Assembly: GCA_910592005.1 (NCBI GenBank)
Contig: CAJVPP010001589.1
Span: 1-19,040 of the forward strand
DNA length: 19,040 nt
Reading direction: 5' to 3'
Origin: Funneliformis mosseae
Taxonomy: Eukaryota > Glomeromycota > Glomeromycetes > Glomerales > Glomeraceae
The translations under genes and the position numbers were made by a program. Position 1 is the stretch's first letter; the number at the start of each line of letters is the position of its first letter. Under the pieces are notes generated by a model. That model saw only the letters and a program-made list of their open reading frames with translations. It was not told the DNA's origin and did no database searches. This document shows, in pieces, positions 8,415-17,299 of the stretch.

Positions 8415-8870
8415 AATCTCTAAGTCAACAACGCAATAGGGAATTGTAATAAGAATTACTCCTTTTTGATAACATAATGCTTTCTTTTTCCAATCACGTC
8501 ATATTTGTGTATTTAGATTCATCTGTCCTTGTGGATGAAAAAAGGCACAATTTGATAATGTTGATTATCACTATATTCAAAGGCCAAATCTAGCTCTTCA
8601 TTATATCTATCTAGATGTAATCCCTCCAAGAATTTAGATTTTTAGAGTAAAAATTTTTTATTTAATAAATCTTTGAAAATATACCGGCATGTTCTTTCTG
8701 GTATATTAGGGTAAATATTACACCATCTGTAATTCTGTTTCATTTTTTTATATGACGTCTTCCATTGATGATTCTTTTATATAACTATAAATATGTATTA
8801 GGACTAATTTTGCCTAAGCATCTTCCTTCACGTCTCTAGGTATATGCTAAAGCTTTTAGTATTAATTTTG
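8409..8870 (-). pseudogene. Zinc-ribbon plus PD-(D/E)XK-like endonuclease relic
   Basis: In several frames, pieces line up in order on the minus strand: a treble-clef-like part (GRCLG, then NHQW and RWC), an arginine-rich linker (IPERTCRYIFKDLLNKKF), a core LHLDRYNEELDLAFEY followed by NQHY, and a last strand GVILITIPYCVVDLE. The order Asp, then hydrophobic-E-Y, then QHY, then a beta strand ending in IPY is what Vsr/PD-(D/E)XK-type nucleases show. I recall many related proteins in arbuscular mycorrhizal fungi, which is memory and not a search result. At least three frame shifts and several stops make it dead. Its TAA (8409-8411) directly abuts the integrase TAA (8412-8414) on the other strand, so the two genes are convergent and tail-to-tail. 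Confidence 0.6.
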
Positions 8871-9193
8871 TCTTACATTTTATAGGTGCAATAAAATATC
8901 ACATATAGAAATTTGCGGTAGTGATCACTAGCTTCAAATTAATTTGATCAGAAGAATCAATCTGGATATATGCAAATTCAGAAAAGTAAAATTAAACTTA
9001 GTCACTACTATTGCATAAGTAAAAATAAGTATTATCAGTATTCTTAGTGGAAAGTGGTAATTTCAGCTAAAGTACTTAACAATACAGCTCAACAATTTTG
9101 TCTATATATTTGCTCTTTTTATGTATTATTGATATTATTAAATAGATCGATATCTTTTAACAATTTTTTCGTCTGTTTATAAAGATTTTGCTA
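8871..9193. other. A+T-rich spacer, no gene recognised
   Basis: Between the nuclease relic and the F-box-like ORF no frame on either strand gives recognisable protein. It could be the decayed 5' part of the nuclease family protein, which often has repeated zinc-ribbon units, but I cannot show this. Confidence 0.4.
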
Positions 9194-9586
9194 TTATACA
9201 TGAAATTTATTTTGTAAAACAGAAGACTTAATAAGACAGGAAAGAATTCTTATAAGATTATTTATATGGGATTTGATTACTGCATGAATATTTGTAATTT
9301 CTTCTCTTGCTGTAATCCAATCATAATACAGAGTATAAAGAACTGTATGAATATGGGTTATTTCTTGTTTACTCCAGTCTAACCAATATTTTATAAAATC
9401 AAGATCTTTATGAAGTTCCCTTTCTTTTTGCTTTAAAATAACTCGAAATGCTTCAAAATTCCATTGATGATTCACAGTAAGACAGAAATATAGTATATTT
9501 TTAATCTTGAGATTATTAAAAATTAATTTAAGCAGTTCAGAATAAACAAGTGAGCGAGGCCTAGCATTTTTTTGCGCAAGAAGCAT
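9194..9586 (-). CDS. Small F-box-like protein
   Basis: This 130-codon ORF is the only uninterrupted coding frame in the window that also looks protein-like. Residues about 13-45 (SLVYSELLKLIFNNL, then FCLTVNHQWNFEAFRVI) follow the F-box pattern: a Leu-rich helix, I/L-F-x-x-L, then C-x-x-V-N-x-x-W. F-box proteins link Skp1/cullin ubiquitin ligases to substrates. The usual LP at the start of the motif is replaced by LV, and the C-terminal 80 residues form amphipathic helices with two similar stretches (KQEITHIHTVLY and REEITNIHAVIK), perhaps an internal duplication; no leucine-rich repeats or other substrate domain is seen. It may be a short gene or a truncated copy. No intron signals were needed. 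Its neighbours are mobile relics, so it may not be under selection. Confidence 0.55.
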   Translation of the reverse strand: MLLAQKNARPRSLVYSELLKLIFNNLKIKNILYFCLTVNHQWNFEAFRVILKQKERELHKDLDFIKYWLDWSKQEITHIHTVLYTLYYDWITAREEITNIHAVIKSHINNLIRILSCLIKSSVLQNKFHV

Positions 9587-9599
9587 GGTAAAAGCAAAC

Positions 9600-9853
9600 T
9601 TTCAGTATAGATAAATAAAAAGTTTTCAGTATACTGTATGTACACTAATAAAATTTCAAGTTTAAAATAAAAATTTTATAAAATTTCTCGTGAATATGCT
9701 TATCAACTAAGTGTTAGATTAGAAGTAGTATACAAAGTGATCAATATAATAATATTTAAAAGTAATCGATGTAGTAGTACTCCAAAGTATCTTGGAGTAG
9801 TAACTATACGAGAAAAGTTTGAAACGTAGAGACGAAAAATAAGGTATAAATTT
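9600..9853. other. Upstream spacer of the F-box-like ORF
   Basis: A+T-rich with no coding signal. It would hold the promoter of the minus-strand F-box-like ORF, but no clear TATA or CAAT element could be chosen over the background. Confidence 0.35.
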
Positions 9854-9920
9854 GGTAGTATCTCAAGTTAGAATAATATATAAGGAAAGAAAATAAGAAA
9901 TTATAACTTGGGATACTATC
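9854..9920. repeat. Imperfect inverted repeat (17-bp arms)
   Basis: GGTAGTATCTCAAGTTA at 9854-9870 is complementary to TAACTTGGGATACTATC at 9904-9920 with two transition mismatches and a 33-base purine-rich loop. It could be a stem-loop or the remains of short transposon ends. Confidence 0.65.
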
Positions 9921-10011
9921 ACCGATAGGCAGGAAAGGAATCAGGAAGGTAAAAAGGCTTAAGAAAATGCACGAAAAAGGGTATAAAAGCAATATAGCCT
10001 GAACTAATTTA

Positions 10012-10206
10012 GCACTTCGTGTCTTATTCTCAGTAATCAAAAGATAGTTACAAAAGGCAGAATTGTAAGAATAGCACAATACTGGCACTTTACATATATC
10101 TGACTAGTAATAAAAAGTGGGTAAATGGATTGTAATACATCTTCAGCAAATGGATAGATTGCAAATTTGGCACTTCGTGTCTCAACTCAGTAATCAAATA
10201 AGGATA
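10012..10206 (+). repeat. Pair of diverged direct repeats
   Basis: AGCACTTCGTGTCTTATTCT followed by CAGTAATCAAA (from about 10012) recurs as GGCACTTCGTGTCTCAACT followed by CAGTAATCAAA (from about 10168). Both copies are followed a little downstream by AGAATTG-AAG. The spacing is about 156 bp. The origin is unknown; it may be an old tandem duplication. Confidence 0.6.
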
Positions 10207-10397
10207 GAATTGCAAGCAAGCAAGTTCAGCACTAATTCCTAGCAATTATATAAGCCGATCTTAGTACTTCTAATTCTCCAACCATCAGATCCTCTAGTCA
10301 GAACCTCAAAGTAACAGAAAAGTGACAGAGAAGTAATAGAAAGGTTCTAGAAGCGTACTATGCACATGATTTTTTTTTAACGCAGTAAATTACAATA

Positions 10398-10454
10398 CCG
10401 TATTCTTCTAAAAATAAGCAACACTTTTTTGTTATAATGTTGCTTATTTTCGGG
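10398..10454. repeat. Left terminal inverted repeat with sub-terminal motif
   Basis: Contains the 25-bp terminal repeat (reading outward as GTTGCTTATTTT) and, after a short T-rich spacer, GTTGCTTATTTTCGGG at 10439-10454 in the opposite orientation. The two form a hairpin-like pair. These are probable transposase binding sites. Confidence 0.8.
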
Positions 10455-10587
10455 TAGTTTAATAAAATAAAAGAAATTCAATCATGCAACTACCTAATCA
10501 TGTGATTTTTATTGATCAAATCATTTGCGATTTATCACGTAACATGCGAAATAGGTTTTAAACAGGTTTTATTTTTTTTTATATAAA

Positions 10588-12040
10588 ATGGCAAAACGAA
10601 AAAGGGTAGTTAAAACTGTTAAACGTAAAACTCAAATTGTAAAATGAATATGAAATTCATACTCAGTTGAACATAAAAAGGAGGTCATTGCCTACGTAAG
10701 GAACCATGAAAATAACGAAGCAGCAAGACACTTTGATATTGATCATGGTATGGTGAGTCAGTGGGTAAATGCAAGTTCGAAATGAACAAGTGAAACCAAG
10801 AGGAAAAGCAAGCGAGTTGGCTCTGATAGAAAAGCCTTATTTTCAGAAGTAGAGAAAAAGCTTTATACCTGGATTATACAACAAAGAAAACAGGGTCTTT
10901 CAGTAGCCTACATAACCATAAGAAACAAAATGTTAGAGATCTTAAAAGAACCTGAAATGGTGGTTCTTTATGGTAATGTAGGTGAAGACTTTAAAACATC
11001 TCAATGTTGGATATTGGGCTTTATGAAAAGATTTAATTTAGCATTGCGTAGACGAACTAAAATTTCCCAGAAACTTCCTGATGAAACTCAGGAACAACTA
11101 GAGAAATTTTACCAGTTCATTAAAAATTTAAGAATTGAAAAGTCTTTCAAACTAAATAACATCCTTAATATGGATGAAACTCCGGTTTAGTTTGACATAG
11201 CCGGTGTTTATATGATTAACCCTAAAGGAGAGAAGACAGTTCATATTTGAGCCACAGAAAATGAAAGGAACTGATTCACAGTAGTCAATACATGTGCCGC
11301 AGGTATCATTCTTTTTTTTTTTTATTTTTTATTTCTTTTACTTTTCCCGCCTTTCCACTTAATTTTTTTTTTCTTTTTCTTTATTTGATTTTTTTAATCT
11401 TACAATAAACAGGTTCAAATTCCCATCAATTTGTATTTTTAAAGGCAAACGAATGTCACGTGGAGAAAAAACACCTCTGGGAATCATCATTTGGTTTCAG
11501 ACCAATGGTTGGATGGATACCAATTTGATGCAGAGATATATAGATTATTTCAACAATATAAGGGTGAGAAATGGAACACAAGAAGATCTGGTAATGCTTG
11601 TTTACGATTCATTTAGAGGCCACTTAGAAGATTCAATTAAAAAAAGATTTCATGAAAGTGGTGTTTATCTCGCGGTAATCTCAGGCGGATTGACAAGTAA
11701 ATGTCAACTACTTGATGTCTCCATTAATAAGCTGTTTAAGAACAATCTTCGAAAGGAGTGGCATTTTTGGATGGCAGATGGTGATGTCGGAGAAACCACC
11801 TCAGGAAATCTTCGCTGCGCAAGTCTTAATGATGTGTGTTCATGGGTAAAACGTTTGTGGGAGGGTATTTCTACTGATATAATTGTTAGGTCCTTTAAAA
11901 AGTGCAATATTTCAAATGATTTGAACTTGGGTGATATTAGTGATGACAATCATAACGATGATGATTATGACGATGATATCACTGATAATGATTCTGATAC
12001 TACTGTTAGTGAGAATAATATCATTGACATCATAGATTAA
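10588..12040 (+). pseudogene. Pogo/CENP-B-type DDD transposase, decayed
   Basis: ATG 10588 opens the frame. The N-terminus holds a helix-turn-helix (SVEHKKEVIAYVRNHENNEA, then ARHFDIDHGMVSQWV) and a second CENP-B-like DNA-binding part up to about residue 140 (KISQKLP near its end). The catalytic domain has Asp in NMDETPV (11173-11175), Asp in YDSFRGHLE (11606-11608) and Asp in LLDVSINK (11714-11716), the last two 35 residues apart, so all three catalytic acids survive. The C-terminal tail is strongly acidic (Asp/Asn runs from 11928). Exon 1 carries stops at 10645, 10651, 10783, 11188, 11248 and 11272; exon 2 is open from before 11453 to 12040. A one-base deletion just after the intron probably shifts frame. 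It cuts and pastes the element at TA sites; this copy cannot make a full protein. Confidence 0.85.
11303..11412 (+). other. T-rich intron in the transposase gene
   Basis: The sequence begins GTATCA and ends AATAAACAG, is about 110 bp long and more than half T, with long pyrimidine runs. It interrupts the transposase between TCAA (before) and KFPSICIFKGK (after), which are contiguous in related transposases as I know them. The joined exons are one base out of frame, best explained by loss of an A in the AAA run just after the acceptor. Confidence 0.65.
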
Positions 12041-12218
12041 TTTTTTTCCACTAGAAATTTTATATTTTTTGGATGAACACTAATTTCATAATATTTTTTT
12101 TTTATTATAATAATAAAATAAATAATTGAATGCATTTATAATATGTTTATAAAGCTAAATTATTTATTTATTTAAAAAAAATTTTATTAAAAAAAAAAAA
12201 ATTCAATTTTTCTGAAGT

Positions 12219-12293
12219 GTTGCTTATTTTCGGAATCTATATAAAACAGGTGTTGCTTATTTTCGGGGGTTGCTTATTTTCAGAAGAATACGG
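12219..12293. repeat. Right terminal inverted repeat with three GTTGCTTATTTTC copies
   Basis: Three direct copies begin at 12219, 12252 and 12269, the last running into CAGAAGAATACGG, the element end. The asymmetric number of copies (two left, three right) is probably a transposase-binding array. Confidence 0.8.
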
Positions 12294-12419
12294 TAATTCG
12301 ACTAGTCATAATTTTGGGTGATCTAAGGACGCTAAAATTAACTAAAATAAAGTCATGTGATTTGACTGTGCTACTTGACTACAACACGATTTTTAGCAAA
12401 CAATGCCAGCTTAGCATTA

Positions 12420-12600
12420 TGGTCACAAAAAGACCGCAAAGCAATGAAAACAAGCGAATAGCTAGAAGAAAATAAAAGAGGATAGAGCAATAAAATCAAG
12501 CAAATATCTATAAAGCAATAAAAAAGCTATAGAGTAATAAAATCAAGTGGATAGCAATAAAGCAATAAAAAGATCATAGAATACGAAAACAAGTAAGTAG
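12420..12600 (+). repeat. Loose tandem repeat of AAGCAATAAAA / AATAAAATCAAG
   Basis: AAGCAATAAAA-like and AATAAAATCAAGYRGATA-like words recur at roughly 45-60 bp (near 12490, 12515, 12536 and 12560). It is a degenerate, purine-rich satellite-like stretch with no coding signal. Confidence 0.5.
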
Positions 12601-12657
12601 GTAACCATTTACTCATAATTAGATAACAATTTACTCATAACTAGGTAATATTATAAC

Positions 12658-12697
12658 TGAACTGGATAACACTCTTATAAAAGTGTTATCCAGTTCA
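12658..12697. repeat. Perfect 16-bp hairpin
   Basis: TGAACTGGATAACACT (12658-12673) and AGTGTTATCCAGTTCA (12682-12697) are exact complements around the 8-base loop CTTATAAA. In DNA this A+T-rich, such a long perfect arm is striking. It sits just before and over the first codons of the relic frame at 12683, so it could be an old transposon end, a foot-print, or a structured 5' region. Confidence 0.85.
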
Positions 12698-14313
12698 TGT
12701 ATTGTGTTATATTATATTTCTGAAAAATTTAAGGGTAGTTATATAATAATTTTGGATGATCTCAGGCGGTCAGATACTTATAACTACTACTGTAATCAAC
12801 ATGAGAAATTTCATATAGTTGATGATAATACAAAATTAAATAAATTAATTATACATAGTTATAATATTAGATTAAAAGAAAAATGTAATACTTGTTCTAT
12901 AAAAGATGCTATTCTTGTTGATTTACAAGAAAATAACCTTTACTCTTTAGATGCATATATTAAAGTCATTAATACCGTTACCAATATTTCATCTATGTAG
13001 TAATATATCTAAAAAGAATATATTATTTTTATTATTATTGATTGGCCTGATCAAATTTATCTCAGAATAGCAATATTACATTATTTATATTATTATGACT
13101 TATCTAAGATTACTAAATAATATTTTGTCTTTTCTTTCAATTATAGGTTATACATTTTATTAAATAATCGAGAACTAGTATTTCTTTAATATCAGCTATT
13201 TTTTTTAGAAATATATAAGTATATTTTTGAAGATCAGAAACCTCTTATATAAAAGCCTAAATTATGATAGATTAATTTACTTTTAGAAATTATTCATAAT
13301 GCTTAGCAAGAAATTTCTATAACTATTGAAATAAAATTTGAATTATATAAAAATGCTGAATATCTTGTATTTAAAGATCTTCTTAATAATATAATTCCTC
13401 TTATTCTGAATATTTATGCTGTATTTTTCTAATCTGGTAATTTTAATGCTTAATTGAAGTTTTGTTTTCGTGTTGAATAATATTTTTCAAATTTTATCAT
13501 AAAAATTATACTAAAATACTGTTAATTTTTTTTTTTTGATATTTTTTATTGAGAATTAACCATTCAAATTTAAAAACAATTAAAACTGAACTTTCAAAAT
13601 TTTTAGATTCAACTATAAAAATATTTAATAGTTTTTACAAAAAAATACACAAAGTATACAAAAGCTTAATAAATCATTAAATATGATCATTATATTACCC
13701 AATTATGATTAGATAATAATAGATTTAGAGAAAACTTTGCAAATACATCAATATAGATAATATATGAATATTCTGCACAAAATATTATAACTTTAACTAA
13801 GACAAATACTTGTTTTCTTTTGCAATATTTTTCTAAAATTTATATATGTATATTTAATTATAAAACATTTTAACATTTTTATTATAAGCTATAGGTTCAT
13901 CTTTGAAAAGAAAAGGCAAAAATAAAGCTAATATTATTATTTATTGGCTTCAATAAAAATGCTAGAAGCAAAATTAAGTCATCTTTCTTTAGTTTAATAC
14001 TGCATATAAATTTAATCTATTTTATTATTGTGATTTCTCTAATTATTTTATTCCTTTATCTACAAATATTGTAATTCTAGCTTACAGTTATACATATCAC
14101 AAACTTTGTTATAACAATAATGGATTTAAATGTCTATATTGCCTTTCATTTCTACAAAATAGTATAGATAAACATGTTCAATTTGCATTAGAATGTTTAT
14201 AATGATTTAATGAAGTATAAGTTGAAGAACCTGATGATGATATTCCTTATGATGATAATGATGAAAATGAACTAGTAAGATATATAAAATTTATATTAGA
14301 AGAAGCATTATGA
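12683..14313 (+). pseudogene. Relic of a dispersed fungal repeat-family protein with C-terminal zinc-finger-like motif
   Basis: One frame carries protein-like sequence from 12683 to about 13480: an open part ending LYSLDAYIKVINTVTNISSM, then DWPDQIYLRIAILHYL (13040), LNNRELVFL (about 13163) and YLVFKDLLNNIIPLILNIYA (about 13365), with at least seven stops. Near 13490 the frame decays. At 14083-14140, in another frame, is YHKLCYNNNGFKCLYC, a H-x2-C-x7-C-x2-C arrangement, followed by an acidic tail ending at TGA 14311. I associate this layout from memory with a large uncharacterised family in arbuscular mycorrhizal fungi that behaves like a mobile or multicopy gene; its function is unknown. Several stops sit where Trp or Arg would be expected. 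The start is uncertain, and the gene may begin before the hairpin. Confidence 0.5.
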
Positions 14314-15348
14314 AAATTTCAATTATAATAACACTTATAAATTGTAAAAATGTATAAATTATAAAAATTTAAAACAATAGGTTACAAATATAAATAAATG
14401 ACTAAAACTTTATAAAAAATATCTTTAATTTAATATCAAAATGAAATTAAGATCTTTGAATTAATTATCAAATGACACAGTTTAATTTATTGGAATTTTA
14501 ATAAATAAAAATTTTTAATATAATCTAAATTTAATAACTATTCTCTAATAAGTCAAAGTTGATGTTAGATTTAATAATATTTTACCTTTCTTAATATTTA
14601 AATTTAGTTTAAATTTAATATGTAAATTTAATATGTAAGTTTAATAATCATAATAATATCACATGCTATTTATAGAAATTAATTACAAATTTGTGTAATC
14701 TGATTGGCTAATCACATAAAGTTTTCCTATAAATATACTCGCAATACTCTCATTTCAAAAATATGATAATATTTCAAATAAAATAAAATATGTGAATTGC
14801 TCAAATTGAAATAATAGGAGACTGATTAATTAACTTATACTAAATTATATCAAGGAAAGCAAAAACAAAGGCAAAATATTAATCAAAAGTAAATGTTTGA
14901 AAGAATAAAATTAATAAAAGATGAGAAATAAAAATATATTTTTAAAAATTAAAAGTATTATGTGGATCAATAGTAAAGATATACCTCCATTTACTTTGAT
15001 AAATACAAAAAAGAAAAAGATTTCTAAATAAATGACGCTTTATTAGAAGTTGTTTAAATTGTACATAATTATTCAAAAATATTACATATATTATTCCTTT
15101 ATAAGAAAAGATATTTTTAGAAAGAAATATAAATAATATATACATATAATATTTGAATTATTAAAATCATAATTCATCATGAATAAAAAATACATCTTTA
15201 TTTTACTTGTACTTTTTTCATTATACATATTAAAATAATTTATAGTTATCATCCTGCTGGTAGTAAGTATAGTAATAATCAAAATGCAAAATATAGTATG
15301 TTAATTTTCTAATTTACTATTATTTTATAATTCTTCTGGTAAAAAAAA
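14314..15348. other. Very A+T-rich stretch, nothing recognised
   Basis: Short frames here (for example the minus-strand ones at 14942-15282) are low-complexity Phe/Ile/Tyr/Lys strings expected by chance. There is a short repeat of TTTAATATGTAAATTTAATA near 14615-14640. Confidence 0.5.
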
Positions 15349-15736
15349 TTGATAAGTTTTTTTTTAGAATGTAATGCTAAGGTTATAGATGCCAATTTAT
15401 TACCAAATTTTATACTTAACATGACGATTCAATCTTTTGATATGCATAACAATTTGGGAATATCAGCAATATGCTATCTTAGCATGCATATTGAAAGTTA
15501 TAGCGGTGGGTATAAATTTTTTGATAAGCCTGAATGGATTAAGAGTTGTGATTATGAATATTGCGACTATATACTTCTGCAATACACATTCCAAATGGAA
15601 TTTTATTTACCAACACCTTCAAAAGAAACTTGATTTGATATTTGAATTTCAATATATTGGTCATATAATGCTAGTAGATATAGTACTTGTATTAGTAAAA
15701 ATGTACACTATCGAGATTATGTCAAATAGAAACTAA
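15349..15736 (+). pseudogene. Possible protein fragment in two overlapping frames
   Basis: From 15349 to 15633 one frame is open, with a fairly balanced composition including Gly, Pro, Trp and Cys (for example HIESYSGGYKFFDKPEWIKS and YTFQMEFYLPTPSKET). A second frame stays open from 15437 to 15736 and is more hydrophobic. The first frame looks more protein-like than random A+T-rich sequence, and coding may switch frame near 15630 (KKLDLIFEFQYIGH). I do not recognise a family. It may be a fragment of a decayed gene or chance. Confidence 0.25.
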
Positions 15737-16718
15737 TATTTTTGTTTTATTTATTTTATTTTAATTTATTTTTGTAATTATTATAATTATTATTATAGTT
15801 TCATATTTACATCATAAAATTCATAGTCCATTAATATTAAAATTTACTACCATAAATATAATTTATAATCATTATAAAAAAAATATTAATCATTTCCAGT
15901 TATTTGCACCTAAGCATTTTTTTGACTCTTAAGTGAATTATTCCTTCTTTCATATGAGTGACACACATTGATCCAGAGAAACAGAAATGAGGAAACTTAT
16001 AACAGCTATTTCTATACACTGTATCTTTACGTTAATATAATCAACTGCCTTATAAAAAATTTTATCTGTTATTTCTGTAAAAATTCCATAAAAATGAGTC
16101 CTTCACAGAGTTATTTATGGAAAATACTAATAATCTGATAAATTTTCACAATGTATAATTATTAATTCTGTGAATATAAGGCTTTATAGAACAAGAATAA
16201 AATATAAAACACGAATTAACTGGTTTATATATAGTATAATAGCGTAGAATTTTTGAATCTTTTAAACTAAATAAAGCTCCTTTTTGTTGATAGCATTGTG
16301 GCATTTTTATATTAACTTAGAGGTGACTAATTTTAAGTATAAAATTAAATTGATACAGCTAAAACTTTTGTGTGAGAAGACAGATTTTATTAATACAATA
16401 GTAGCGTTATACATTGCAAAGATAAATACAGCTGAATATAGTTCAAGATATATGCGAATGCTAATATATATGATATTTCTTTTTAAAAAATCCTTGAACT
16501 CATTGCTTTTTTATTGCTAACTTCTTCTCAACATTCACTCTTCTCTCAATAATTCTACAATACTAATGCCAGCCAATGTTTCGTTCATATAAGCTATCTA
16601 TATACTAATATATTTCAATATTAACTCTAATCTCCAATATTGATATTTTGAATAGAATAAATTAGTCATCAGTTATGCATAGAACATGCAAAGTCAGAAA
16701 TAGGTTAATAGTACTTAC
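15737..16718. other. A+T-rich spacer with one weak short frame
   Basis: A 78-codon plus-strand frame at 16284-16520 has some amphipathic character (YKIKLIQLKLLCEKTDFINT) but no recognisable domain. The rest shows no coding signal, RNA gene or clear repeat. Confidence 0.35.
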
Positions 16719-16835
16719 CTTAGTAAACTTACTAAAAGTTTATATTCTCCGCTTAATAAGTTCTTAAAATTTCTAAATAAATAAATATTACAGTAGCTTT
16801 GCAAGCTCTGAGTCGTTTTCTTGCAACAACCATAA
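16719..16835 (-). pseudogene. Possible 117-bp internal exon
   Basis: On the minus strand a pyrimidine run and CAG (16838-16836) precede the segment, and GTAAGT follows directly at 16718-16713. The frame with one leading base is open for all 38 codons (starting YGCCKKTTQ, containing FRNFKNLLSGEYK) and leaves two bases, a consistent phase. The FxxNFKNxxSG pattern is faintly like the segment ahead of the kinase domain in many mycorrhizal-fungus protein kinases, but the cysteine pattern is poor and no kinase exon was found next to it. It is a weak call resting on splice signals plus the open frame. Confidence 0.25.
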
Positions 16836-17299
16836 CTGAAAAAATATATTCATTTATATCTTAATTATGAAGTGTCTCATCTGAGATTTTAATAATTTTG
16901 TTAACACTTTTTTCAAACTGCAATAGGTCAGTTTCTTTCTAGTAAAATAATGCTCAGAGAAAATAGAATGACAGCTTTGAGTAGCCAGTAATAGAGCATT
17001 ACTATACTCTATTAATTTATTTCTTAAGTCAAATACAGTTAATCATATGATCACTCACAGAATACTATTCCTAATTCATAAATCATCATTGTATTACTTC
17101 TCATTATATTCATAAATTTTTATTGATATTTATTAATACATAATAATAGATAGATAATGCTCTACTAGTTCTATTTTGATAACCTAAATCTTTATATCAA
17201 ACTAATGGATTTCTCTACTAAGAACAGAATAGATGCTAGACGAGGTAATTTTTAGCTGTTTATGAGAGACAGAAAAAAAAAACTCTTAAATAATTTTAC
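16836..17299. other. A+T-rich spacer, no gene recognised
   Basis: Only short broken frames are present on either strand. Nothing supports a gene, repeat or RNA. Confidence 0.4.

Larger units (their letters stand above)
10398..12293 (+). mobile_element. Complete pogo/Tc1-mariner-type DNA transposon
   Basis: The 1896-bp unit is flanked by TA on both sides (10396-10397 and 12294-12295). The left end starts CCGTATTCTTCTAAAAATAA and the right end, on the other strand, CCGTATTCTTCTGAAAATAA; the match extends to 25 bp with one A/G difference. A second motif, GTTGCTTATTTTCGG, appears inside both ends in several copies. It encodes one transposase on the plus strand (10588-12040). TA duplication, end structure and a CENP-B/pogo-like DDD transposase all agree. 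Confidence 0.9.

Noticed and set aside
430..8420. Terminal inverted repeats for the five-gene element (AAAAAGCACTTT near 466 versus AAAGCACTTTTT near 8398)
   Set aside because: The words are short, A/T-rich, and in similar orientation rather than clearly inverted; no target duplication was found.
9804..10088. Minus-strand 94-codon hydrophobic frame as a membrane protein
   Set aside because: It covers the inverted repeat and one copy of the direct repeat; Phe/Leu/Ser/Tyr richness is expected from the purine-rich plus strand.
7282..11280. TGA read as tryptophan (altered code, for example mycoplasma-related endobacteria or mitochondria)
   Set aside because: Some TGA codons fall where Trp fits, but others fit Arg, and TAA and TAG stops are equally frequent at conserved places. 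The T-rich intron, GTAAGT-like donors and the F-box-like ORF point to a fungal nucleus.
11704..11949. Minus-strand 81-codon frame
   Set aside because: It is a shadow of the transposase catalytic exon.
12100..12215. Poly-A/T runs as a retroposon tail
   Set aside because: They lie within the pogo-type element between its ORF and right end, so they are its 3' untranslated A+T-rich spacer.
14942..15282. Two overlapping minus-strand frames of about 65 codons
   Set aside because: They are low-complexity Ile/Phe/Tyr/Lys strings without motifs, as expected by chance at this base composition.
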